From NCBI GenBank assembly GCA_026400415.1, contig JAPLPA010000174.1:1-8333 (forward strand): a stretch of 8,333 bases of DNA. The letters are read 5' to 3'. This DNA comes from Afipia sp. (GTDB taxonomy: Bacteria; Pseudomonadota; Alphaproteobacteria; Rhizobiales; Xanthobacteraceae). The notes beneath the pieces are model-generated. The model was not told where the DNA came from and ran no database searches. It saw nothing but the letters and a program-made list of their open reading frames with translations. The first letter of the stretch is position 1, and every line of letters starts with the position of its first letter. Below are positions 1 through 6,799 of the stretch, piece by piece. Position numbers and translations under genes: made by a program.

Positions 1-433
1 CGGGAAATTGCAGCAGCACTTTGTCTAGCGGCGCTTCCGTTCCTTGCGGCATCGCCCGAATGGATTCGCGGCTGAGAGTCGTCGAACTAGCACCCGTCGG
101 CGCGACGATGTTGTTGCGCGCTGCATCGAGATTCGCGTTGACGTTTGCCGTGACTTGTTCACTGGAAGGCGACGGCTCGGTGTGGATGACAACGCGCGCG
201 CGCCGCCGTTCTGCGTCCGGATCGCGGCGCGGGGCCGTCACATTGATTTCGGGAAGCGCCTGGTCTGCGGGAACGTCGGTTGCCGCGGGCGCGGAAGCCG
301 CCGGAGCTGTGGTCGCTGCAGATGGCAGTGGCGCGTCGGCAGTCTGCGCCAACGCTATGTCACTAAGGGGTGAAAACAAAATGAGCGAACAGCTTCCAAG
401 CAGAAGCGCATGTATTTTATTGAAAGCGAACAT
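1..433 (-). CDS. TonB-dependent outer-membrane receptor, N-terminal part (gene continues past the left edge)
   Basis: This reading frame is open from ATG at 433 to the window edge and gives 144 residues without a stop. Residues 1-29 form a signal peptide: basic start, hydrophobic core (LLLGSCSLILF), and a likely cleavage site after ALA. An Ala/Pro/Thr-rich linker (about 30-58) follows, then a TonB-box-like stretch (PEINVTAP, about 61-68). From about residue 100 the sequence resembles the start of a plug domain, with SRESIRAMPQG and APLDKVLLQFP. This order is typical of TonB-dependent receptors, which import metals or metal complexes using TonB energy. AGGA lies about 9 bases before the ATG. 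The barrel is outside the window, so the substrate cannot be read directly. The DUF2946 gene upstream and the Zur-type operator before it suggest zinc (ZnuD-like). Family call is strong, substrate is inferred. Confidence 0.85.
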   Translation of the reverse strand, partial: MFAFNKIHALLLGSCSLILFSPLSDIALAQTADAPLPSAATTAPAASAPAATDVPADQALPEINVTAPRRDPDAERRRARVVIHTEPSPSSEQVTANVNANLDAARNNIVAPTGASSTTLSRESIRAMPQGTEAPLDKVLLQFP

Positions 434-493
434 TTTTGTATTCCTGACGCCATCGGGTCCGCCTCATTGAGGGTGTGGGACTTGCGATGGCCT

Positions 494-511
494 CTCGCCA
501 GACAAGGCGAG
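494..511. repeat. Perfect 6-bp inverted repeat in the gap between the DUF2946 and receptor genes
   Basis: CTCGCC and GGCGAG face each other across a six-base loop, so the transcript could form a GC-rich hairpin about 60 bases before the receptor start. No run of U follows it on the minus strand, so it does not look like an intrinsic terminator. The 151-base gap (434-584) otherwise shows only the receptor's ribosome binding site, and I could not match it to a cobalamin riboswitch. It could modulate the downstream gene or be chance. Confidence 0.35.
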
Positions 512-584
512 TTGTTTCCGGAATGGTCTTTGCGGCTTGCGCATATCGCGTGCGGTGGGCTTTGAGACCGTGGAATAACCGGTG

Positions 585-944
585 TCAGGCGATGGGTGGA
601 GCGCGGGATTGGAAGCCGAGCGAATGCGCGCTTGCGCTCCTGTCAACTGAGGTGAAGAGCCCGTCGTGCGCGGTGGTCTCCGCTGGAAGCGGCAGAACAG
701 GTGGCGCCGAGTTAATCAGCGCGTTGGCGAGTGCGACGGTTGCGCAGATGGCACAAAGGTCTTGGCGGCCATCGGTATCGCCGCCATTGTCACGCGAAGG
801 TGCCGACGCTTGATCCGAGATCGCGGTCTTGCCGGCAAACGCACGATCATGATGGACATGGCCGAATGACAGGCCGAACTGCAGGGCCAGCGCGAAAAGT
901 GCCAGCAGAGACAGCCTTTTTGTCTTTGACCGAAGCCAGTTCAT
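585..944 (-). CDS. DUF2946 family small secreted protein with HVHH and CxxC motifs
   Basis: The 119-residue protein starts at ATG 944. An in-frame ATG at 989 would add 15 residues, but that start lies beside the operator and lacks a signal-peptide-like beginning. A GTGAGG ribosome binding site lies about 11 bases before 944. Residues 1-28 look like a signal peptide (MNWLRSKTKR, then LSLLALFALALQFGLSFG). The segment after it begins HVHHD (29-33). A CxxC motif sits in DLCAICATVAL (Cys64, Cys67), followed by a Pro-rich stretch and an Arg-Ala-Pro-Pro tail, which together resemble DUF2946. The family has no firmly established function; members are often beside TonB-dependent receptors, as here. 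The His and Cys residues and the Zur-type operator suggest a periplasmic zinc- or other metal-related role, which is inference. Confidence 0.75.
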   Translation of the reverse strand: MNWLRSKTKRLSLLALFALALQFGLSFGHVHHDRAFAGKTAISDQASAPSRDNGGDTDGRQDLCAICATVALANALINSAPPVLPLPAETTAHDGLFTSVDRSASAHSLGFQSRAPPIA

Positions 945-989
945 CGAAAAATACGCCTCACGCAGACTTGGTCGAAAGCTTCTTTCCAA

Positions 990-1006
990 ATGTTATAATA
1001 TAACAT
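990..1006. promoter_or_regulatory. Zur-type operator (zinc uptake regulator box)
   Basis: ATGTTATAATATAACAT is a perfect palindrome: two 8-base arms around a central A. It matches the core of the known proteobacterial Zur operator (GAAATGTTATAnTATAACATTTC), including two further A residues on the left flank; the right flank does not match. It lies 45 bases before the DUF2946 start and 18 bases downstream of a TTGACA hexamer, so bound Zur would cover the -10 region. Expected behaviour is repression of the DUF2946 and receptor genes when zinc is plentiful. Confidence 0.8.
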
Positions 1007-1030
1007 CGCGTGTCTGATGGAGGCTGTCAA
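1000..1030 (-). promoter_or_regulatory. Probable sigma-70-type promoter of the DUF2946/receptor unit
   Basis: On the minus strand a perfect TTGACA occupies 1030-1025. A weaker -10 candidate, TGTTAT (1005-1000), follows after 19 bases and lies inside the Zur palindrome. The -35 begins only 7 bases past the stop codon of the preceding operon, so the promoter is squeezed into a 92-base gap. No terminator-like structure separates the two units, so read-through from upstream is possible. The -35 is convincing; the exact -10 is not. Confidence 0.5.
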
Positions 1031-1036
1031 TACGCG

Positions 1037-3100
1037 CTAGCGCCCCTCGCGTAGCCAGGTCGATGCGAATGCGCCGAGCAACAGCAGCAGTCCAATCAGC
1101 CCCGCGAAAATCGGCAGCACGCCGATGCCACGCACCACGCTGACATCGCGCATCTTCACGCCAAGCCAGCCCTCGCCGCGAAACACAGACGATGCGCGGA
1201 CCGCGAGAATGCGCGGCAGATCGATACTGCCGTTTTCTGCGATGCGCCGAGCATCGCCGCCGGTCGATTGCACGAGTGGCCTTAATGCTTCGGTGGTGGA
1301 TGTGACCTCCGAGAACTCCTTCGGATTGATCGGGCCGACATTGATGAGCGCCTTCAGCGTGCCGTCGCTCGCCTGCCATAAACCAAGCTCATCGGCACTT
1401 ATCGCCGCGCGCCACTCACCGGTTTCGCTGGACGCAAGAGTGAGCTGTCGCGTCGCGCCCGAGGGCGAGGTCACGGTGACGGGCGATGCCGTGTCGGACA
1501 TGGTTTGCCGCACCACGATGAGATCGCGGCCTTCGATTTTTAGCCGCAGCGCTTCTTCGTCGAGATCGGGCTGTTTCATCAGCCAGTGCGAAATTCGCCG
1601 CAGCAGATCGAGATGCGGGCCACCGCCTTCATAACCTCGCGCCCAAAGCCAGATTTGATCGGACAGCAGCATTGCAACACGGCCCTCGCCCTGCCGCGAC
1701 AGCAGCAAGAGTGGCTTGCCGTCGGCACCTTCCATCACGGGCGCAACAGCCGGATTTCGCGTATCGACGAGACGGAAGAAACGACTCCAGTGCGGCGGCT
1801 CGCTGGCCGAGCCTTCAAGACCGCGCGTGACCGGATGCCGCTTCCCTACATCGCTCAGCCGTGCTGTGAACGCTTGCTCGGTGACGCCAACCGGCTCGGC
1901 GGGCAAAACCGAATCGAGCGGGGTTCGCCAGATGCTGGTCGGGCTTGCATAGTCGGGACCGGCCGAGACAAGAACCGCGCCTCCATTGCGCACGTAACGC
2001 GCGATGTTGTCGAAATACGAAATCGGCAGCACGCCCTGCCGGGCATAGCGGTCGAAGATGATGAGCTGAAACTCGTTGATCTTCTGCTGAAACAGTTCGC
2101 GGGTCGGAAACGCGATCAGCGATAGTTCGTTGATTGGCGTGCCGTCTTGTTTTTCCGGCGGGCGCAGAATCGTGAAGTGAACCAGATCGATGCTGGGATC
2201 GGACTTCAGAAGGTTGCGCCAGGTGCGTTCACCGGCATGCGGTTCGCCCGACACCAGCAGTACGCGCAACTTGTCGCGCACGCCGTCGATCGACACCACG
2301 GCGCGATTGTTGACGGGCGTGAGTTCGCCTTCGAGTTGCGTTGCTTCGATCTCGACGATGTTTGGGCCGGCATGCGGAATATCGAGCGTGACATTGACTT
2401 GTTCACCACTCCTGACTGCGCGTTCGCTGAGAACATCGCCGTCGCGCCGCACGGTCACGCGCGCGGCTTCGGCGGTCACACCTTGATCGTCGAGCCGATA
2501 GGTGATGGTTTGCGGTTGGCCGACAATGCCGAATCGTGGCGCTGCCACAATGGCGATGCGGCGGTCGCGCTCATCGCTGCGGCCCGTGACGAGCGCATGA
2601 ATCGGAGCGTTAAATCCGACGGCGGCGGCATTCGCCGGGATGTCATGCACGCGCCCATCTGTAATGAGAAACGCGCCCGCAACGCGATCTGTCGGCACAT
2701 CCGACAGTGCAGAAGTGACGGCAGAAAATATTTTTGTGCCATCGGTCTCGCCATCGGCCTGTCCTGCCTCGACGACACGGACCTCAAGGCCCTTGATGTC
2801 CTTGAGCTTGGTAACCAGCGCGTCGCGGGCCTCATTCGTCTCGCGCGTGCGATCGCCGAAATTCTGGCTCGGGCTTCTGTCGACCACGACGGCGGCGACC
2901 GATGTCAGAGGTTCGCGCTCTTCTTTTGTAAACGAGGGATTGGCCAGTGCCAGCAAGACAAGCGCCAGCGCGCCGACGCGGATTGCCGCACCGCGCGCGC
3001 GCGCAACCAGTAACACCGCTGCAATCGCAACAATTGCAGCAAGCCCGATCCAAAGCGCGAGCGTCGGCACTAGGGGGGCAAACGCGATACCGTACTGCAT
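1037..3100 (-). CDS. Large membrane protein with vWA-like and glutamine-amidotransferase-like domains; last gene of the moxR operon
   Basis: The 687-residue protein has two N-terminal membrane helices (about 10-33 and 38-54). A vWA-like domain follows, with MIDAS-type DRSPS (Asp74, Ser76, Ser78) and a second metal-site motif, ITDG (146-149). A beta-sandwich-like region comes next. Around residues 270-400 lies a region resembling a class I glutamine-amidotransferase fold (LRVLLVSGEPH, LIIFDRYARQG, YVRNGGAVLVSAGP) with no evident Cys nucleophile, so probably non-catalytic. A single C-terminal helix (about 658-682) is followed by WLREGR. Proteins of this architecture are commonly annotated as putative glutamine amidotransferase or membrane protein and sit at the end of MoxR/DUF58/DUF4159 operons in this group. 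ATG 3100 is one base after the stop of the preceding gene. The ribosome binding site is weak, suggesting translational coupling. The role is unknown, probably as part of an envelope vWA complex. Confidence 0.8.
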   Translation of the reverse strand: MQYGIAFAPLVPTLALWIGLAAIVAIAAVLLVARARGAAIRVGALALVLLALANPSFTKEEREPLTSVAAVVVDRSPSQNFGDRTRETNEARDALVTKLKDIKGLEVRVVEAGQADGETDGTKIFSAVTSALSDVPTDRVAGAFLITDGRVHDIPANAAAVGFNAPIHALVTGRSDERDRRIAIVAAPRFGIVGQPQTITYRLDDQGVTAEAARVTVRRDGDVLSERAVRSGEQVNVTLDIPHAGPNIVEIEATQLEGELTPVNNRAVVSIDGVRDKLRVLLVSGEPHAGERTWRNLLKSDPSIDLVHFTILRPPEKQDGTPINELSLIAFPTRELFQQKINEFQLIIFDRYARQGVLPISYFDNIARYVRNGGAVLVSAGPDYASPTSIWRTPLDSVLPAEPVGVTEQAFTARLSDVGKRHPVTRGLEGSASEPPHWSRFFRLVDTRNPAVAPVMEGADGKPLLLLSRQGEGRVAMLLSDQIWLWARGYEGGGPHLDLLRRISHWLMKQPDLDEEALRLKIEGRDLIVVRQTMSDTASPVTVTSPSGATRQLTLASSETGEWRAAISADELGLWQASDGTLKALINVGPINPKEFSEVTSTTEALRPLVQSTGGDARRIAENGSIDLPRILAVRASSVFRGEGWLGVKMRDVSVVRGIGVLPIFAGLIGLLLLLGAFASTWLREGR

Positions 3101-3101
3101 A

Positions 3102-4742
3102 TTATTGTCCCAACCGCTCGATGAGGGCGGGCGCGTGAACCTGATCGGCCTTGTAGTTACCTGTCAGCGTATACATCACGATGTTGACGCCGGCGCGGAA
3201 GGCAAACTCGCGCTGACGCGGCTCGCCCGGAGTCAGCGGCAGCATCGGTTGACCGTCGGGGCGCATCGCCCATGCGCCGGCAAAATCGTTGGACGTTATA
3301 ATGATCGGCGAGACACCGTCGCCGCCGCGCACCGGCCGCTCGGCACTGTCCTCATCTTCGTTGCGCGGAAGCGTCTCCACCCAGGTCTGCCCCGAACTGA
3401 AACGGCCCGGAAAATCGCGCAGCAGATAAAACGTCTTGGTCAGCACATGCTCACGCGTGACGGGCTCAAGCTCCGGAATGTCGAGCGATGAAAGAATGTC
3501 GCGCAAGGTGAGCATACCGGGGGTTTGAGATTCACCGCCCGGACCAGCCGGTGCTTCAATCGCGTCGCGGGTGTCGAACAGAACCGTGCCGCCCTGTTTC
3601 ATGTAGGCGTCGAGTTTGTTAATCGCGTCCTGCGACGGTTTGGCGGAGCCTGAAATCACCGGCCAGTAAATCAGTGGAAAGAACGCAAGCTCATCCTTCG
3701 CAGGATCGACAGCAACAGGTTCGCCCGCTTCAAGCGCGGTGCGTTGCGCGAGAAACAATGTCAGTCCTGACATTCCCGCCTTGACGATGGAATCCACATC
3801 GGCGTTGCCCGTAACCACATAGGCAAGGCGCGTCTGTGCCACCGCCTTGATGGCGAAATCGTCATTGGGCTTTGGATTGGTTGACGGCGTCGCGGGCTTT
3901 GCAGCCGGTTTAGTGGATTGCGCCAAAACAGGCGAGGGGACCGTAACGATTGTGGATACAGCAAATGCGATTGCGACCGCAGCCGCAGCGCTACGCCGTC
4001 GCAACAGCGCCGCAACTCCACCGCCGAGAACAGCGACGATAATTGCGTCAGCGAGAAATAATATCAGCGCGGTTGAGAGCAGAATGCCACGCAGGTCGCG
4101 CGGTTCGGAATTGGTGTAGGTCGCGCGGCGCGCCGTCAATGCGGAAGTATCGAGCGGTGCAAGACGATCCGCAGCCGCAAGTGCGTTAACGGCGAGCGGG
4201 CCCTCTGCGGGTCCGTAAAATCCCGGCGGATGATCCAGAGTGGCGCGGTCGCGATAATCTGCGTGGATCGGCTTTGCGGTCGAAGGTGGCGGGCCGAGGG
4301 CACCGAATCCGTCCAGTATGCGAACCGGCGCAACAGTGTGCGCTGTCGCATCCGCCGCGACGTCTGCGCCTTCTTTTGCTGTGTAGCCGGACATATCGAC
4401 GACTCGCCGCAGCATTTCCACAAAGGTGCCAGACAACGGCAAATTCGACCAGCGCATATCGGCGCTGACGTGAAACAAGGCGATCACGCCCTTGTTGCGA
4501 TGTTCGCCCGTCACCAGTGGCGTGCCGTCGGCCGGCGAGGCCCAGCTTCGCGACGCCATTGCGGGATCGGGATCCGCCAGCACTTGGCGAGTTACCGAAA
4601 TCTCCTTCGGCACTGGAAGACCTGCAAACGGACCATCGGATGCAAAAGCCGCGAGCGGTTGTGGTTTTTCCCATGTTAATGTGCCGCCGAGGCTGCGGCC
4701 GCCACGGCGCAGTTTCACCGGCACGAGATCGTCATCGCCTGC
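3102..4742 (-). pseudogene. Third ORF of the broken gene: amidotransferase-like remnant, two membrane helices and DUF4159 domain
   Basis: Homologous sequence resumes at about 4742 (AGDDDLVPVKLRRGGRSLGG); the first in-frame start is GTG 4724, giving 540 residues. Counting from that GTG: the hallmark block GVIALFHVSADMRWSNLPLSG lies at 79-99; membrane helices lie at about 213-240 and 246-266. The second helix ends in PSPVLAQS, resembling a signal-peptidase site, followed by a Lys/Pro/Thr linker. The DUF4159 domain (about 289-530) shows ELAFFPLIYWPV, YMKQGGTVLFDTRD and REFAFRAGVNIVMYTLTGNYKADQ. The topology places DUF4159 on the periplasmic side. This is by far the longest intact piece and many pipelines would call it as a gene of its own. 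Confidence 0.7.
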
Positions 4743-4753
4743 GGCGCAGTTTC
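4705..4753. repeat. 12-bp direct repeat at the second lesion of the broken gene
   Basis: CGGCGCAGTTTC occurs at 4705-4716 and again at 4742-4753, a spacing of 37 bases start to start. On the coding strand this is GAAACTGCGCCG. The left copy encodes the KLRR of the conserved VPVKLRRGG block. The other copy sits exactly where homology breaks down after FLHQ and before the sequence resumes at AGDDDL. That position suggests the repeat copy is part of the lesion, for example by slipped or template-switched replication, or an assembly artefact. Confidence 0.55.
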
Positions 4754-5454
4754 TGATGGAGGAATTGTGAGATGGCCACGGCAGGTGCGCCGCGTTCGCC
4801 TAATCGCACATCGGCGAACGGTGCAAGCGCGCGAGTCAGATAAAAAGTTGAGGCCAACAATGGCTGGGCGGTATCGCTGGTAGCACCCGAAACAATTCCG
4901 ATAGCGCGCCGCCGCCAGCGCTTATCCAGCAACTGCACAGCGCCGGCCGAGCGTTCTCCGACAATATCGAGTCGCGCGATGTCGTTGCGCAGTTCGACCG
5001 GCAGATCGAAACTTGCTTCGGTGTCGACATCCTGCAGGCCGAACGAGAAATTCGCTTCCCCGATGGGCGAACTTTTTTGGTCGAGCGCGCGCACGATGCC
5101 GATGTCGGATGCGCTGCTGCCAGCGCGAAGGACTTTCACGGACATCTTCGCTGCGGCGTTTTCGGCCGCGGCGAGGGCATGCGCCGGCGGCGTACCGCCC
5201 TCCACAATAGTGAGGGGGCGATCTCCTATTGCCTTGGCGAGTGCTTCGACAAATTCGCTGCCGCGCCCGGTATCGACGCCGTCGCTCAGCCACACGATAT
5301 CGCCGTCGCTGGATGCTGCCAGGAATCGCGCGAGTGCCGGCAGTGTTTCGACGCGTTCGACGGCGTAGGGTTTTGGTGCAAGCTGGCGAAGCGCCACGCG
5401 GGCTGTTCCTGCCGGCATCAGCGTGATGTCTTTCGTCGTCTCGGACAGCGGCAC
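4732..5454 (-). pseudogene. Middle ORF of the broken gene: vWA-like periplasmic or cytoplasmic core
   Basis: This frame carries the continuation of the vWA-like domain. It can start at GTG 5454, but that valine is the natural continuation of the upstream protein. The segment IVWLSDGVD (about 53-61) is a vWA strand with a metal-site Asp. A second beta-rich region around 125-205 (IGEANFSFGL through QLLDKRW) follows, then a helical stretch FYLTRALAPFADVRLGERG typical of the linker into the amidotransferase-like part. The final residues LRRRR and the stop at 4734-4732 come from the second lesion. It overlaps the first ORF by 37 bases. Confidence 0.65.
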
Positions 5455-5846
5455 GATGCGCGTCGGTCGGAATCCGCATTCGAGATTAGTTCATCTGCGG
5501 CTCTGACGCGCGCGTCCCAGCTTGCGGCAGCACTCCAGCCGTCATCGAGCAGTAAAACCAGCGGCCCGTTTGCACGTCCTATACCCTCACCTGGATTCCA
5601 AATCGGTCCTGCAGCGGCGAAAATCACCAGCGCGGCAGCCAGCAGGCGGAGCGCGGTCAGCCACCACGGCGTGCGCGATGGCGTTTCTTCCTTCTGCACA
5701 ATATCGAACAGCAGACGTGTGGGCGGAAAATCGACGCGTTTCGGGCTTGGCGGCATGACGCGCAGCAGCCACCACAGCACGGGAAGGCTGAGGAGGCCGA
5801 TCAGAAGCAGCGGCTCTGCAAATGTCAGCGGCAGCCCACCGATCAT
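5418..5846 (-). pseudogene. First ORF of the broken gene: BatA-like N-terminal membrane segment
   Basis: Residues 1-130 are authentic: two membrane helices (about 9-30 and 61-80) flank a polar loop containing FPPTRLLFD, the pattern of the BatA/aerotolerance N-terminal domain. A vWA-like strand PLVLLLDDGWSA (95-106) follows, where the usual DxSxS metal motif is altered to DDGWS. The last 12 residues (SCRCPRRRKTSR) are out-of-frame translation after the lesion at about 5458. If translated alone, it would be a 142-residue membrane stub. Confidence 0.7.
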
Positions 5847-6796
5847 GCGCGCGTACCTGAATTGACTTGTGCGGGTATGCGCGCGCTGAGAACTGCGTGC
5901 GCGCCAGCACCCATTCGCGCATGAAGGGCGAACAGCAATTCCGTTGGACCCTTGTCAGTCCTGTGCACTGTAAAGCTCCAGCCGAATTGTTCTGCCTCGG
6001 CACGCAGCGCTGCGCGATGGTTGGCGACCAGCGCCTGATACTCTGTGCGCCATGTCTCGGCGCGTCCCGCAGTCACGCTGCCGAGACCTTCAGAGTCGAC
6101 AAATTCCACCCGGCCCGAATAGGGAAAACTTTCTTCGGCGGGATCGACGACCTGAACGACATGGCCGCGCGCGCCGTTTGCCGCAAGCTGTCCGATGGCT
6201 TTGCGAAATTCCGCGACCGGGCTCCAAAGGTCGGACAGCAGTAGAACTTCTGAGAATGGCGCCGGCGCAAAGTTCGGCGGCAGGCTCGGGCGCTCGGAGG
6301 CGTCGTGTACGATCTGTTGGGCCATCGTTTCAATGATATTGCGGTTGGCAGTCGGACGCATCAGTCCGGGAATTCCGACGCGCTCGCCGCCTTGCACCAA
6401 AACTTCGGCCAGCGCGAACGACACCACCAGGGCCCGGTCGAGCTTGCTCCACTCGGCAAGATGCGAATTGAAATCCATCGACGCGGACCGATCGACCCAA
6501 AGCCAGACCGTGTGCGAGGATTCCCACTCACGTTCGCGTACATACAAATGATCGTCACGCGCGGACCGTCGCCAATCGACATTGTGCGAGGGTTCACCAT
6601 TGACGAAGCGACGGTACTGCCAGAAATTTTCTCCGGTACCTGCGCGCCTTCGCCCGTGAAGCCCGTGGATGACCGTGGCAGCAACGCGGCGCGCTTCGAG
6701 GATCAGGCGCGGCAGACGTGCGGCCAGCTTGCTGCTTTTGCCGACCGCCGCACGAACGGCGCCGTCCTGCGATTTGATGACGCGAGGCTGCGGCAT
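5843..6796 (-). CDS. DUF58 domain protein with vWA-like metal site
   Basis: The 317-residue soluble protein has the DUF58 block at 47-95: LHGRRRAGTGENFWQYRRF, then VDWRRSARDDHLYVREREWE. A vWA-type metal motif follows at 99-106 (LWVDRSASM, with Asp102, Ser104, Ser106), and a later strand LLLSDLWSP (185-193) supplies the usual second acidic position. No membrane segment is visible, unlike longer DUF58 proteins. DUF58 proteins are regularly encoded next to MoxR ATPases and are thought to be their partners; function is otherwise not established. The start ATG 6796 is 3 bases after the moxR stop, with only a weak purine-rich site before it, so coupling to moxR translation is likely. Its TGA overlaps the next gene's ATG. 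Confidence 0.88.
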   Translation of the reverse strand: MPQPRVIKSQDGAVRAAVGKSSKLAARLPRLILEARRVAATVIHGLHGRRRAGTGENFWQYRRFVNGEPSHNVDWRRSARDDHLYVREREWESSHTVWLWVDRSASMDFNSHLAEWSKLDRALVVSFALAEVLVQGGERVGIPGLMRPTANRNIIETMAQQIVHDASERPSLPPNFAPAPFSEVLLLSDLWSPVAEFRKAIGQLAANGARGHVVQVVDPAEESFPYSGRVEFVDSEGLGSVTAGRAETWRTEYQALVANHRAALRAEAEQFGWSFTVHRTDKGPTELLFALHARMGAGAHAVLSARIPAQVNSGTRA

Positions 6797-6799
6797 TGC

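Larger units (their letters stand above)
3102..5846 (-). pseudogene. BatA-like / DUF4159 membrane protein gene, interrupted by two lesions
   Basis: Three successive ORFs make up one recognisable protein of the BatA N-terminal plus DUF4159 type, which from memory is roughly 930-945 residues. The start overlaps the DUF58 stop as ATGA (5846-5843), and the TAA stop is one base before the next gene. At about 5458 the frame changes: reading through with one added base gives ...DRRA-IVPLSETT, so one base appears missing. At about 4742-4753 the frame changes back, between ...ISQFLHQK and AGDDDLVPVKLRR. There a stretch expected in homologs (a strand like 'LVLADVG' and a 'GGVLVRFAGP' segment, from memory) is absent. 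With 915 codons of span the gene is short of normal by some tens of codons. Elsewhere the sequence is well preserved, so the damage is recent or a sequence/assembly error. Confidence 0.75.

Noticed and set aside
434..584. Cobalamin riboswitch before the TonB-dependent receptor
   Set aside because: I looked for the conserved B12 box and flanking pairing elements and did not find them; the upstream Zur-type operator gives a better explanation of regulation.
475..813. Plus-strand frame opposite the DUF2946 gene
   Set aside because: The minus-strand frame has a signal peptide, family motifs and an operator; the plus frame has none of these.
974..987. Short inverted repeat around AAGCTT as a terminator for the moxR operon
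   Set aside because: The stem is only five bases with a three-base loop, and there is no U-run, so it is not a credible terminator.
2992..3004. Alternating CG run of 13 bases (possible Z-DNA)
   Set aside because: It encodes Ala-Arg-Ala-Arg between two membrane helices in a high-GC genome, so codon use accounts for it.
2147..3013. Long open frame on the plus strand (288 codons), and a similar one at 2640-3491
   Set aside because: Both lie opposite the minus-strand vWA/amidotransferase-like gene (the second also opposite the end of the broken gene). They have compositions typical of antisense frames in high-GC DNA, no recognisable domain and no clear ribosome binding site.
5418..5454. Programmed ribosomal frameshift joining the first two ORFs of the broken gene
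   Set aside because: No slippery heptamer or downstream structure is evident in the 37-base overlap, and the family is normally encoded in one frame.
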